A DNA stretch of 64,000 nt from assembly GCF_000176135.1 (NCBI RefSeq), contig NZ_ACZN01000018.1:558001-622000 (forward strand), read 5' to 3'. This stretch comes from Vibrio coralliilyticus ATCC BAA-450. Its GTDB lineage: Bacteria > Pseudomonadota > Gammaproteobacteria > Enterobacterales > Vibrionaceae. The notes under the pieces were generated by a model that made no database searches, was not told the origin of the DNA, and was given only the letters and a program-made list of their open reading frames with translations. Every line of letters starts with the position of its first letter. Position 1 is the stretch's first letter. Positions 18,322 to 27,177 of this stretch are shown piece after piece. A program made the position numbers and the translations under genes.

Positions 18322-18717
18322 CTAACAAAGATGATGATTCACTCGTTTGAATTCTTCTATCGCTCGCTTATCGGCCTCAATCGAAACTGAATCTGATTCA
18401 AGCTTTTTCCAACTTACGCTTTCCGCTTCCAGTGCTTTAATCTCACCTTGCCACTCAGTCACCACGTAATAATGCAGTAGCTGTAGCTCAGAGGTGGGAT
18501 GGTACAAAGAACACAAGTAGTGATACTTATTGGCGGTAATATCCAATTCTTCTTTTAGCTCACGGCACAGAGCTTGTGGCTGAGTTTCGCCATCTTCTAT
18601 ATGTCCACCGGGAATACAGGTTAAGCCAGGGTCACTCGCTTTATGTATCGATCTCTTTTCCAGCAGTATTTGGTTATTATCCACTAAAAGAAATGACACA
18701 CATTCAAAAGGCTGCAT
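18322..18717 (-). CDS. NUDIX hydrolase
   Basis: A 131-residue protein. The complete Nudix box GGHIEDGETQPQALCRELKEELDI (residues about 37-60, matching GX5EX7REUXEEXGU) binds Mg2+ for hydrolysis of nucleoside-diphosphate-linked substrates. The ATG at 18717 has GGGAG eight bases upstream; a GTG three codons earlier is less likely. The exact substrate cannot be told. Confidence 0.9.
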   Translation of the reverse strand: MQPFECVSFLLVDNNQILLEKRSIHKASDPGLTCIPGGHIEDGETQPQALCRELKEELDITANKYHYLCSLYHPTSELQLLHYYVVTEWQGEIKALEAESVSWKKLESDSVSIEADKRAIEEFKRVNHHLC

Positions 18718-18752
18718 TAAGTACACTCCCAGTATTTATCATTTTGTCATGT

Positions 18753-19259
18753 TTAGCTTGCCATTGTTTTGATGTGTTTTTTCACTTTTTTCAATGCCAT
18801 ACGCTGCTTTAATGGAGAAAGATAGTCGATAAACAGATTACCTGCCAAGTGATCAATTTCATGCTGCATGACAATCGCAAGAAAATCATCACTTTCAATC
18901 CTCACAGGTTCGCCGTGTCTATCTAGAGCTTCAACGACAACGGATGTGTAACGCTCAACATCAGCATAATAATCCGGGACGGATAAACACCCTTCTTGTC
19001 CCATCGCTCGATTCTTACCCTCTACTACTTCTGGATTCACTAATATCAGTGGCTGATCTCGGCTCTCCGACAGATCAATAATCACGATAGCCTCACGGTG
19101 GCCCACTTGAGTTGCCGCCAAACCAATTCCATTACTTGTCGCGTAGAGCGTTTCCAGCATGTCATCGATTAGGGTCTGAACGGATTGAATGTCCGATACT
19201 TTTTCAGCTTTTATCTTTAGCTTTGGGTCTGGTGCGGTAAGAATCTTTAAAACAGCCAT
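18753..19259 (-). CDS. def: peptide deformylase
   Basis: A 168-residue PDF with the three signature motifs intact: GIGLAATQVG (near 44), EGCLSVP (near 90, Cys metal ligand) and QHEIDHLAG (near 131, HExxH). It removes the N-formyl group from nascent chains using Fe2+. It is not next to fmt, so this is probably a second, auxiliary deformylase, as many vibrios have. Confidence 0.95.
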   Translation of the reverse strand: MAVLKILTAPDPKLKIKAEKVSDIQSVQTLIDDMLETLYATSNGIGLAATQVGHREAIVIIDLSESRDQPLILVNPEVVEGKNRAMGQEGCLSVPDYYADVERYTSVVVEALDRHGEPVRIESDDFLAIVMQHEIDHLAGNLFIDYLSPLKQRMALKKVKKHIKTMAS

Positions 19260-19342
19260 TAGGTTCCTTATATGAAAATTAAATTGCGTAAATAACCTAT
19301 CACTTAGGCTATATAAGTCACTGTAAATAATGAATATATACG

Positions 19343-19375
19343 GAAACGCTCAAAGTTATTAGCTTTGAGCGTTTC
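19343..19375 (-). terminator. hairpin terminator after the GNAT gene
   Basis: A perfect 13-bp inverted repeat (GAAACGCTCAAAG / CTTTGAGCGTTTC) with a 7-base loop. It lies 33 bases beyond the stop of the minus-strand YjaB-like gene. Confidence 0.7.
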
Positions 19376-19407
19376 TTCTAACAGATTGAGTGACGACAAA
19401 CCGAGAC

Positions 19408-19839
19408 TTAGAGCGTCATATGCAAAATTGGAAATGGTTTTCCCATATCATCAACAGGCGAGCGCGACTCAACATGGAACCCCATGTGTTTATAAAAGTC
19501 GACCGCCATTGGGTTTTGCTCATTCACATCTACTTTGTTTACACCAAGATGCTTAATGGCATATTGCAATAATGCTTTCCCCACTCCCTTGCCTCTCGCG
19601 GCGTCTAACACAAACAGCATTTCTACTTTTGCTTCATGAACACCCACAAAGCCGAGAATGTTGCCGGTTTCGTTTTTTATACACTTCAGTGTGACGGCCG
19701 GAAAAGCTTCTTCAATGATAATAGGTTTAAAAAACTCAATATCTTCTTCTGTTATGAAGTCATGAGTCGCTCGGACTGAGTTTTCCCAAACATCCAGCAT
19801 CTCTGCGAAATTTTCAGGAAGCACATTTTCTACATTCAT
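19408..19839 (-). CDS. YjaB-like GNAT N-acetyltransferase
   Basis: A 143-residue single GNAT domain. The SVRATHDFITEEDI start, the acetyl-CoA loop ARGKGVGKALL (near 83), VNEQNPMAVDFYKHMGF (near 105) and the end SPVDDMGKPFPIL closely follow E. coli YjaB. It probably acetylates a small molecule or protein N-terminus; the substrate is unknown. The gene stands alone with its own hairpin downstream. Confidence 0.88.
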   Translation of the reverse strand: MNVENVLPENFAEMLDVWENSVRATHDFITEEDIEFFKPIIIEEAFPAVTLKCIKNETGNILGFVGVHEAKVEMLFVLDAARGKGVGKALLQYAIKHLGVNKVDVNEQNPMAVDFYKHMGFHVESRSPVDDMGKPFPILHMTL

Positions 19840-19944
19840 AATGAGTCACTTAATTCGTAAGTTGTATCCATGTGCAGCCGCGAATGCGGATCCTAACAAC
19901 CGCGAGAAACAAAGTATAGATTGGAGAAAGGAAATGACAGGATG

Positions 19945-20319
19945 CTAACTTTTCGCTTCCAGATTCAACCCAAGTTCACTTTGCTTACGTTTACTCAAAC
20001 CTGAAGCCACCAGCCGATAAGACTCTCGCAGGTAGTACTCCAGCTCTTCATCGAGTTCACCTGACGTTTCCACTTGCTGAATCCATTTCATTCCTCGGTT
20101 CGCAAAGTAAGGCGCAGGAATATACCCGTCATGATCGCTGAGAAAATCAAAATTTAGCGGGGAGGTTTTAAACGTAAAGGCGGGTTTGTCCGATTTGCCC
20201 CAACCGCCGATAGCAAATACCTTTCCTCCCACCTTCCAAACATGAGAATCCCCCCATTGCACGATATGGGTAGTCGCGGGAAGCTCAGAACAAAACTGAT
20301 TAAACTGCTCGTAAGTCAT
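19945..20319 (-). CDS. MmcQ/YjbR family DNA-binding-like protein
   Basis: A 124-residue protein of the MmcQ/YjbR (CyaY-like fold) family. It has FCSELPATTHIVQWGDSHVWKVGGKVFAIGG near 8-38 and the typical FANRGMKWIQQV near 85. I use the ATG at 20319, which has an AAGAG ribosome-binding site, rather than the GTG six codons upstream. Family function is poorly defined. Confidence 0.88.
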   Translation of the reverse strand: MTYEQFNQFCSELPATTHIVQWGDSHVWKVGGKVFAIGGWGKSDKPAFTFKTSPLNFDFLSDHDGYIPAPYFANRGMKWIQQVETSGELDEELEYYLRESYRLVASGLSKRKQSELGLNLEAKS

Positions 20320-20350
20320 ACTTATCTCTTCAGTCACTTATAGATTGAGG

Positions 20351-20890
20351 TTAACGAGAGCTTAGCGCCTCAAGAACAAATCGTGATCGTTGCTCAATGC
20401 TACCTTTCGGTACTTCCGTTAAGGTGTAGCCAAACAATTGATACGCTTCGCGCATTTTTTCATAAGTGGCCACGGCTTCAGCAAAGTCTTGCTTCCTTTC
20501 CGCATCGTTGGAAAATATCTCTTTCCAAGGAGGGAAAACAAACACCTGTAGATTGTGCCTGAGTTGATTGCAGTGCTGCGTGAGACTCTCAGTGAGGGCC
20601 AAGTCCTCTAATAAGCTATAACCGTAACTATCGACAATACTTCGATCGAAAAATACGAACTCTTCCCCAACACCGATTCGACGATACTTGTCGACTTCTT
20701 CTGAAACCATGGCGTCACGAAAAGCGGTTTTATCCAACCATGGAAGGGCATTGCCACCGCTCTCAACCTGTTGTTGAATCACTCGTCGACCAATTTCGTC
20801 AGCGGTCTTGTACCCCAGATTTTGCAGGTGTTCAATTACCGATGTTTTCCCTGATCCGGGCCCACCTGTAAATACAATAAAACGTTCCAT
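20351..20890 (-). CDS. AAA/P-loop ATPase (AAA_28-type kinase-like)
   Basis: A 179-residue protein with a Walker A GGPGSGKTS at 8-16, a DEIGRRVIQQQ segment near 33 and a Walker-B-like FVFFDRSIVDSYGY near 84. It matches the small AAA_28/nucleotide-kinase-like ATPases of unknown substrate. The start is the ATG at 20890 (AGGA five bases upstream); the longer frame upstream is unlikely coding. Confidence 0.85.
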   Translation of the reverse strand: MERFIVFTGGPGSGKTSVIEHLQNLGYKTADEIGRRVIQQQVESGGNALPWLDKTAFRDAMVSEEVDKYRRIGVGEEFVFFDRSIVDSYGYSLLEDLALTESLTQHCNQLRHNLQVFVFPPWKEIFSNDAERKQDFAEAVATYEKMREAYQLFGYTLTEVPKGSIEQRSRFVLEALSSR

Positions 20891-21015
20891 TGAATTCCTA
20901 TTGGCTGAAAGGATAAATCTTATTTTATTGCGACTTAGCGAAAAACTAATGGTACAGCAATGATGTGTTATCAAGAAAGAAGTGAAATCTGAGAAGAGCT
21001 ACCTTGAAGAGTTTA

Positions 21016-21037
21016 GGCGGGATAACTCGATCCCGCC
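21016..21037 (-). terminator. terminator of the maltoporin gene
   Basis: GGCGGGAT / ATCCCGCC around a six-base loop, about 30 bases downstream of the maltoporin stop on the minus strand. The following U-run is modest. Confidence 0.6.
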
Positions 21038-21068
21038 CAGCAAGAAAAATCAGTCGATTACGAAGCGC

Positions 21069-22271
21069 TTACCACCAAGCTTCTACCTGCATACCAACAC
21101 TGATTTCTGTGTCTTTACCAGTACCAAAAGCATTATCATTTTCTGCATCATTCAGATATGTAGCGAATACGCGAATCTCAGGTCGAGACCAAAAGCCCGC
21201 TTTAGGTACCCAAGCCTGTGCAACAGTAAACTTGCTGCCCGCACTGTCTACGTTATTGATCTTTTCTGAGAAACCACCAATTTCCAGAATGGTACGCATT
21301 CTATCTGTCCATTTGTATAGCGGGCGAACCACAACGCTGAGTGTGGAATCATCCGTCGCGGTGCCATCCACATCTGTAGCTGCGGCATAGCGAATGGAGT
21401 GACCAAATTCAATTTTGTCTCCGACAGAAACGACACCCCAGTTGATCAGGCGGTAACCTTTCGCATCGTTGTTTGCAGCATCACGAACCAGACCATTACC
21501 ATGACCAAATGTCGTCATTTGCTCCGCGTAACCAGAGTTCGCTAACTGTAGGATTGTTTTGTTGAAACCATTGTCTAATGATTGTTGAAGGCTTGCCGTA
21601 AACATCAGGCTGTTGTCAGCATCCAGAGACTGACCACTACGTTCGTTACCTGCGTGATAATCCAAGCCCACTTCCAGATCTGCGTTTTCCCACATTGGGA
21701 TACCAGCGTATCGAACATCGGCAATAACAGCCGTCGTTTCCTGACCGTCATCTAGATCGCCAGCCACAGTATCTTGTAGAAGCGCAACGGACAGCTTACC
21801 CGGCCCCATATTAATGTGTTCAACACCACCACCGATACCGCTGACATCCCAGTAGTAGTTATCTACGATATGAACATCGTGACGCTGGTAGTAACGTTCA
21901 CCCGCCCAGATAGTGATGTCTTTATCTTCAAATAAACCTGTTGCCTGAACGTTCAGCTGTGCTAACTCAACACTGCGATCTTTGGAGTTTTGGTCTTGCC
22001 CTTCCCAGTATTTAAGCATCGAGTCAACAACGAATGACACATCGTCTTCTGCATACACTTCTTTTTTCAGGCCAAATTCACCATACAGATCATCTTCGTT
22101 TCCAAGACGACCGACTTTGTTTACCTCCCACTTGCTGTTAGAACCGCCCTCATTACTCAGCCCGACACCACCACGCATGTAGCCATAAAATTCGACGGGA
22201 GAAGTGGCGGCTAATGTACTGGTTGACAGGATGGCAACGGAAAGTGCGCTGGCAATAGGTAATAGTTTCAT
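21069..22271 (-). CDS. LamB-type maltoporin / carbohydrate porin
   Basis: A 400-residue outer-membrane protein with a signal peptide (LLPIASALSVAILSTSTLAA). The mature N-terminus VEFYGYMRGGVGLSNEG, then DDLYGEFGLKKEVY near 60 and WAGERYYQRHDVHIVDNYYWDVSGIGGGVEH near 127 are classic LamB signatures, and the chain ends in aromatic residues (QVEAWW), as outer-membrane beta-barrels do. It would form a trimeric 18-strand channel for maltodextrins or other sugars. No sugar transport or catabolic genes lie next to it. The upstream region carries a tandem palindrome. Confidence 0.93.
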   Translation of the reverse strand: MKLLPIASALSVAILSTSTLAATSPVEFYGYMRGGVGLSNEGGSNSKWEVNKVGRLGNEDDLYGEFGLKKEVYAEDDVSFVVDSMLKYWEGQDQNSKDRSVELAQLNVQATGLFEDKDITIWAGERYYQRHDVHIVDNYYWDVSGIGGGVEHINMGPGKLSVALLQDTVAGDLDDGQETTAVIADVRYAGIPMWENADLEVGLDYHAGNERSGQSLDADNSLMFTASLQQSLDNGFNKTILQLANSGYAEQMTTFGHGNGLVRDAANNDAKGYRLINWGVVSVGDKIEFGHSIRYAAATDVDGTATDDSTLSVVVRPLYKWTDRMRTILEIGGFSEKINNVDSAGSKFTVAQAWVPKAGFWSRPEIRVFATYLNDAENDNAFGTGKDTEISVGMQVEAWW

Positions 22272-22333
22272 AATCCTTTCCTTGTAGCGTTAAAGCTCAA
22301 TTGATTCATTCAAGTTTGTATATTTTATGATTT

Positions 22334-22363
22334 ATGGGAACAATCCCATGGGATCGATCCCAT
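22334..22363. promoter_or_regulatory. tandem palindromic operator upstream of the maltoporin gene
   Basis: Two 16-bp inverted repeats overlap by two bases: ATGGGA-ACAA-TCCCAT (22334-22349) and ATGGGA-TCGA-TCCCAT (22348-22363). They sit 63-92 bases upstream of the porin start, in a 309-bp gene-free region (22272-22580) that otherwise shows no ORF, only a CRP-like half site (TGTGATCGG) near 22409. The symmetry indicates a dimeric repressor or activator. Its identity is unknown. Confidence 0.6.
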
Positions 22364-22580
22364 CCTGAAGTGATAATTTAATCAAGGAAAGTAATCAGCA
22401 CGATTATTGTGATCGGCATAACTATTAGGCTTATTAATAAGTGAGCTAGTTATCGGTTTGACAACCGAGTAAAGCGCTCATAATTTGTTCAAGGACAAAT
22501 CAAGGGGAGATGGAGGAATTTGGAGTGCTAGGCCATTTAAAGCCTTGAATAAGTATACAGAATTAAAATGAGGCGGCCAC

Positions 22581-23225
22581 TTACTGTGACCACTTTTCTT
22601 TATGAATCAGCTGGTTGAGCTCTTCTCGCTTGAGCCAGCCAAACTCTTCAAGCTCGGGCTTATCATTAAATTTTGACACATAACCTAAGCACAAGTAGCC
22701 AATAATATCCTTGTCTTCAGGAATACCCAGCACGTTTCTAAGCACTTCATCATGAATAATGCTAACCCAGCCAAGGCCAATGTTTTCTGCTCTGGCTGCC
22801 AGCCACATATTCTGAATGGCGCAAACCGTACTATAGAGGTCCATTTCAGGCTTAATTGTCCGCCCTATAACCACAGGGCCATTGCGTTCTCTGTCACATG
22901 TGACGCATATTCCAAGCGGTGCTTCCAAGATGCCTTCAAGTTTGAAGCTACGATATTGTTCACGTTTCTCTTCGGAGAATTGCTCGGCTGATTCGACCCT
23001 AGCCTTCTCATATCCCCGCTTGATCGCCTTCTTGGTTTCCTCTTCGGTGACAAGAATGAAGTCCCAAGGCTGCATAAAACCTACACTGGGTGCATGATGC
23101 CCAGCGGTAAGAATTCTCAACAACACATCTTCTGGAATCGCTTTAGGAATGAAATCGCGACGTACATCCCGACGGGAAAAAATCACTTTATAAAGTGCAT
23201 CTCTTTCTTCTTCATTAATGAACAT
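22581..23225 (-). CDS. bluB: 5,6-dimethylbenzimidazole synthase (BluB-type nitroreductase fold)
   Basis: A 214-residue protein of the nitroreductase superfamily with the BluB signatures: SRRDVRRDF (17-25), GHHAPSVGFMQPWDFILV (near 42-59) and WVSIIHDEVLRNVLGIP (near 152). BluB cleaves reduced FMN with O2 to give the lower ligand of cobalamin. No cob genes are nearby, so it may serve cobalamin remodelling. It starts with a GGGAG ribosome-binding site and is preceded 12 bp upstream by the ParB-fold gene. Confidence 0.88.
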   Translation of the reverse strand: MFINEEERDALYKVIFSRRDVRRDFIPKAIPEDVLLRILTAGHHAPSVGFMQPWDFILVTEEETKKAIKRGYEKARVESAEQFSEEKREQYRSFKLEGILEAPLGICVTCDRERNGPVVIGRTIKPEMDLYSTVCAIQNMWLAARAENIGLGWVSIIHDEVLRNVLGIPEDKDIIGYLCLGYVSKFNDKPELEEFGWLKREELNQLIHKEKWSQ

Positions 23226-23237
23226 ACGTGCTCTCCC

Positions 23238-23708
23238 TCAAAAAGTGAGAATTGTATTAGTAATGCTAGGGAACGCCAAGAGACGAGCGCGCTTAATCAG
23301 AATTAATTGGAAGGTTCGGGTTGTTTCGTCGTCATATGGCAGATCTTCTGGATCTACACCGATGTAGTCAGGTTCAACGTATTCAGGAAGCTGAACCGCA
23401 CGTATCGAGTTTTGCCCCATGAGTAGAGCCTTACATACTCGATGCATACCATCCATTATCCTTCCCTGATGACACAATATGATTGGATAGGATAAATCCA
23501 CATAGTTAATTAAAGCAGCATGCTCCAGAACACTTCGGCAAGTCGGTTTCGCCCCACCGAGTTCATACCAAAACTCTTCATCCAGCTCACTAATATCAGA
23601 GATAGGCACGTCTATAATGGGAAGCTTTTTAGTAATTTCGATTAACCTAAGAACATCCCACGCCAATAAACCCTGCTCAGATTGGCGAAAATGATATTGT
23701 TGGCGCAT
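23238..23708 (-). CDS. ParB/sulfiredoxin-fold-like protein of unknown function
   Basis: A 156-residue protein. The stretch YPIILCHQGRIMDGMHRVCKALLMGQ (near 75-100) resembles the ParB N-terminal nucleotide-binding loop (GxxxDGxHR), preceded by VLEHAALINYVDL. It is a single short domain without the ParB helix-turn-helix, so it is not a partition protein. It is co-oriented with bluB (12-bp gap) and the small membrane protein gene upstream (13 bp), so it is probably in one operon. Function unknown. Confidence 0.6.
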   Translation of the reverse strand: MRQQYHFRQSEQGLLAWDVLRLIEITKKLPIIDVPISDISELDEEFWYELGGAKPTCRSVLEHAALINYVDLSYPIILCHQGRIMDGMHRVCKALLMGQNSIRAVQLPEYVEPDYIGVDPEDLPYDDETTRTFQLILIKRARLLAFPSITNTILTF

Positions 23709-23721
23709 AAAGATTCCTTAT

Positions 23722-24096
23722 CTAAGCCATTAAATAGAAAAAGAGCAGAACACTCACTGTTCCAAATACAATCCACGAAAGGTGCCTGCCCTTCGAGCCC
23801 CAAAAAGCCATTACACAATGGATAGCAAATGTGATCGCGATTATTTTTACGACTGTCGATTGACTAAACCCAGGTAGAGTGAGGCTGAAAACAATGGCAG
23901 CAAACCCTATCCAAGCGACAGAGGTTAGGTGCCAAGCGAAACGTAAAGTGCGTTTGGTAAAGTCATCGCTCCCAAAAAGCTTAGGCAAATTGTCTCGTTT
24001 GAATAGCCGCATCAGGATATAGCGTTCACCAAGGTAGGAATGAATGAACGAAATGGCAATCAGAAGTAAAGCAGACACGTATAAGGTAAGTTCCAT
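23722..24096 (-). CDS. small membrane protein, four TM helices
   Basis: A 124-residue hydrophobic protein with predicted helices at about 3-20, 53-73, 80-98 and 105-123. An amphipathic loop YLGERYILMRLFKRDNLPKLFG joins the first two. I recognise no named family. It sits 13 bp upstream of the ParB-fold gene and is probably co-transcribed. Confidence 0.65.
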   Translation of the reverse strand: MELTLYVSALLLIAISFIHSYLGERYILMRLFKRDNLPKLFGSDDFTKRTLRFAWHLTSVAWIGFAAIVFSLTLPGFSQSTVVKIIAITFAIHCVMAFWGSKGRHLSWIVFGTVSVLLFFYLMA

Positions 24097-24140
24097 TTCT
24101 TAACCCTTAACCAAAAAATATTTTCTGACACAACGACTCA

Positions 24141-24500
24141 TTATTCTGCCAAATCAACTTGCACGATGGAGAAGCTATTCTTGTTGCAGTCTACGATATG
24201 AGTCATCAATCCGCCCCAGAGCTGTTTTTCAGGCGGCCCCGTAAATTCAACGTCTTTTGCTGTTAAGGTCTCGTAGAAGCTATGGATGTTTTTGACTTCC
24301 AGGCTAAAACCTAAAAATCGCCCCGCTTCAAACTCACCGCTTTCTTCTCCCTCCAGCAACACCTGAACGTTCTCCAACTGGTAACCGATGAACCCTTCTT
24401 CTGGTGAACCGAACACCTTGTTAAGTCCAAGTTTTTCCGTGTAGAACTTTTCTGACTCGATTAAACAACGACATGGGATTCTCATTGTGTTGATTTTCAC
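24141..24500 (-). CDS. VOC family protein
   Basis: A 119-residue single VOC domain: MRIPCRCLIESEKFYTEKLGLNKVFG (6-31), a central Glu-rich strand, and the closing HIVDCNKNSFSIVQV. It belongs to the glyoxalase/dioxygenase fold; metal and substrate cannot be defined. It is the first gene of the minus-strand run ending with bluB. Confidence 0.85.
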   Translation of the reverse strand: MKINTMRIPCRCLIESEKFYTEKLGLNKVFGSPEEGFIGYQLENVQVLLEGEESGEFEAGRFLGFSLEVKNIHSFYETLTAKDVEFTGPPEKQLWGGLMTHIVDCNKNSFSIVQVDLAE

Positions 24501-24788
24501 TTTTCACGCACCTTGTGTTGGCTTCTCACCACTAAGCTAAACCATTTCCCTTCAAACGCAAAACAACCAACGCTTCAGAATATAACGCTTTGTGTTGATT
24601 AATGGTTTGCGCACTTGTTCCTTCGCTTCTTTGCCAGAAAACCTTTTCTAGTGTGATGCCGATCTAGTTTGAAAATTAGATTCGATCGACAATCTGCGAT
24701 ATTTTTTGCAATGTTATAACATAACCATTATATTACTTGGCGTTCATCAGGTCGCCAAAGAAGAACCAATCTAAGGAAGATTTTCCAT

Positions 24789-25646
24789 ATGATGCTAAAA
24801 AAAGTAGCAGCACTTTGTGCTCTTTCATTTGCAAGCAATGCAATGGCAGACGTAGTCGTGAAGGAAACAACCAAGTTTCAGGATGTGGCTGCGAAAGTAA
24901 ATCAATTGACGAAACAAGGTGAGAAACCGCTGATTGTTATTGATATAGATAACACTCTTCTGACCTCTACTTCTGATATCGGTGGCGACATTTGGTACCA
25001 ATGGCAACGAGGTAAACTGGATGTAAAACCTGCGGAAGGCGATAAAGTCGACTGTCTTTTCCAAGATTCAATTGGCCTACTCTACGAATTAGTACCAATG
25101 AAAATCATTGAAGACGACGTTCCAGCAACGGTAAGCGGTTGGCAGGACAAGGGGCTAACCGTCATGGCTCTGACATCCCGTTCACCAAACTATCGCTATG
25201 CAACTGAGCGTGAAATGATTCGCAACCAGTACGACATGACACGTACCGCACTCAAAGAGAAGGGTTCTGATCAGCTTCCTGTTTACATTGATAACCCTAA
25301 GCGTCCTCTGAGCTACATCAACGGCATCATGATGACGACAGGTATGAACAAGGGCACAATGCTGGATTATATTCTGGATAAAACAGGCCAGAGCTTCAGC
25401 AGCGTCGTATTTATTGATGACAGTAAGAAAAACATCGTGAATATGGAAGAAGCATATAAAGATGACGCTTCTGTCGACATGACGATTTTCCACTACACCA
25501 AAGTTGAAGAAGATCGTATAGCTGCAAATGGTGCGGTTCTAACGAAAGAGCAAGCCAACAAGATGGCAAGTGATTGGAAAGAGCTCAACCAAGTGCTGGA
25601 TAAGATCGCACCTGCCCGTATTGGTGACACTTGCCTCGGCCAGTAA
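24789..25646 (+). CDS. exported DUF2608 (HAD-fold) protein
   Basis: A 285-residue protein with a signal peptide (LKKVAALCALSFASNAMA). The HAD motif I reads VIDIDNTLLTS near 48-58, motif II is the T of ALTSRSP near 118, and the acidic motif IV is VVFIDDSKKN near 197. This is the DUF2608 arrangement known from periplasmic proteins of several gamma-proteobacteria and Legionella. It is likely a periplasmic phosphatase-like enzyme of unknown substrate. AAGGAAG precedes the start. Confidence 0.85.
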   Translation: MMLKKVAALCALSFASNAMADVVVKETTKFQDVAAKVNQLTKQGEKPLIVIDIDNTLLTSTSDIGGDIWYQWQRGKLDVKPAEGDKVDCLFQDSIGLLYELVPMKIIEDDVPATVSGWQDKGLTVMALTSRSPNYRYATEREMIRNQYDMTRTALKEKGSDQLPVYIDNPKRPLSYINGIMMTTGMNKGTMLDYILDKTGQSFSSVVFIDDSKKNIVNMEEAYKDDASVDMTIFHYTKVEEDRIAANGAVLTKEQANKMASDWKELNQVLDKIAPARIGDTCLGQ

Positions 25647-25775
25647 TGACTTGTGGGTGAAAACTGAATTTAAAGATTGTTGCGTGTGTCTGTGCTCTTA
25701 AAAGTTAGCTCAAGGGCAAATTGGGGGCCCCACTGCGGACTTGATAGATAACGGACTCATGCAACGCCCTCTTAG

Positions 25776-25805
25776 AGCGATACCAAGATTGGTATCGCTT
25801 TTTTC
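25776..25805 (+). terminator. Rho-independent terminator
   Basis: AGCGATACC / GGTATCGCT around AAGATT, followed by six T residues. It lies 130 bases after the DUF2608 stop. Confidence 0.8.
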
Positions 25806-25842
25806 GTCAAGCTAAGGCCAGTTTAGCTTGACCTCAAAATGG

Positions 25843-26373
25843 CTATAAATGTGTTTTCACATAGATTAAGGTGTTATCCAAATCACCACTAGGTAGTCGT
25901 CTGCCATTGACCAAGCAAGCTTCAAAGTGATAACCGCACCGCGTTGCCACGGCCTGGCTTTTAGTATTTGACTCAGCCATTTTTATTTCCAGTCTCCTCG
26001 CACAACGAACCTGAAATGCGTATCGCTCAACCAGACTAACAGCTTCTGTAACGTACCCTTTTCCTGTCTCTGAGGTGCGTAGCCAATATCCGATCTCGAA
26101 ATAAGGGAGACTTTTATCTCTAACAATAAAGCCTATTGCACCGATAAAATGCCCAGTCGCTTTTTCGATAATGTTGAACCAAAACTCATCGACAAACTGC
26201 TCAAAGTTCACTAACGCAGTTTTGGTGTTTTCTTCGATATCGGCCAATGTTAGTGAATCTGTGACCCAAGGGAGAAAAGGAGCAAACTCCTCTTTGCTAT
26301 CTTCAATAACAGTAAACATGGATTCTGAATATTCTAAAGAAGGCGGGGTTAATTTAATCCTCTGTGTTTCCAT
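25843..26373 (-). CDS. RimJ/RimL-type GNAT N-acetyltransferase
   Basis: A 176-residue GNAT protein. It has TQRIKLTPPSLEYSESMF at the start, FEIGYWLRTSETGKGYVTEAVSLV near 95 (acetyl-CoA loop) and NTKSQAVATRCGYHFEAC near 138, typical of RimJ/RimL/ribosomal-protein acetyltransferases. The ATG at 26373 has GGTGA six bases upstream; an ATG four codons earlier has none. Substrate unknown. It lies 34 bp downstream of another GNAT gene on the same strand. Confidence 0.87.
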   Translation of the reverse strand: METQRIKLTPPSLEYSESMFTVIEDSKEEFAPFLPWVTDSLTLADIEENTKTALVNFEQFVDEFWFNIIEKATGHFIGAIGFIVRDKSLPYFEIGYWLRTSETGKGYVTEAVSLVERYAFQVRCARRLEIKMAESNTKSQAVATRCGYHFEACLVNGRRLPSGDLDNTLIYVKTHL

Positions 26374-26407
26374 AAAAGTCACCATTAAACATGTAGATAG
26401 TAATTGG

Positions 26408-26947
26408 TTAACTTATTGAGTGGAGTTTTTGCCACTCTGAACGCAATACTCCGTATTTAACTGAGTCATAATACTCGCCATTGAAGTATCTTACTTTTCG
26501 CAGTCGAGCTTCTTGCTGAAAACCGAGCTTGAGTGCAAGTGACATCATGCGAGGGTTTCCGGACCACGTTGTCATCCCAACTCGCTCTATTTGCTTGTTT
26601 TTAAACAAATAAGTAACCCAAAGAGGAATTGCAGTCGCTGCTATTCCTTTTCCCCAAAAAGCAGAGTCGTAAACGACAATTCCAGCTTCGAGCCAGCGTG
26701 TTTCTTCACATTCCCAATAACAACTCACGGTACCAACAGGGGCATCATTTACCGTCACCAATTGAAGATCTTCACCTTTTATCATTCGTTGAAAAGACCC
26801 TCTTTCAAACTGTTCAAGTGAAGGATGCGAATATGGGAAATAGGGTCCATTGAACTTTGTCCATTCATCGTTGGATACCACAAGAGCATGAATGGTTTCC
26901 AGCTCATCCGGCTTAGCGGGCCTAATACTAATCACGGTATCTGACAC
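26408..26947 (-). CDS. GNAT N-acetyltransferase
   Basis: A 179-residue GNAT protein. It has VISIRPAKPDELETIHALV at the start, WLEAGIVVYDSAFWGKGIAATAIPLW near 85-110 and WSGNPRMMSLALKLGFQQEARLRKVRYFNGEYYDSVKYGVLRSEW toward the end, as in spermidine/RimJ-like acetyltransferases. It probably forms a pair with the downstream GNAT gene. The substrate cannot be told. Confidence 0.87.
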   Translation of the reverse strand: MSDTVISIRPAKPDELETIHALVVSNDEWTKFNGPYFPYSHPSLEQFERGSFQRMIKGEDLQLVTVNDAPVGTVSCYWECEETRWLEAGIVVYDSAFWGKGIAATAIPLWVTYLFKNKQIERVGMTTWSGNPRMMSLALKLGFQQEARLRKVRYFNGEYYDSVKYGVLRSEWQKLHSIS

Positions 26948-27140
26948 AAAATTTCCTTCTTAATTTTAATGGTCCACCTTCATGGCAGAGAGTCTGGTGG
27001 CTATATAGGCAGCACTTTATCGTTGTTTCTAATTCAGAGCAAAAGATTGCAGCTCAGTTTTATCGATGTTTCATCACCCGACATTAACAATGCTAAAAAT
27101 CTCGTACTCCAAAAAGTCAATGCAGGGCTAACAATCAAAA

Positions 27141-27160
27141 AGAGCGCCCATTGGCGCTCT
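27141..27160 (-). terminator. Rho-independent terminator
   Basis: AGAGCGCC / GGCGCTCT around four bases. Read on the minus strand it runs into TTTTTGATT, 18 bases after the stop of the exported protein gene at 27178. Confidence 0.85.
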
Positions 27161-27177
27161 CTCGAGAAGTTCAAAGC

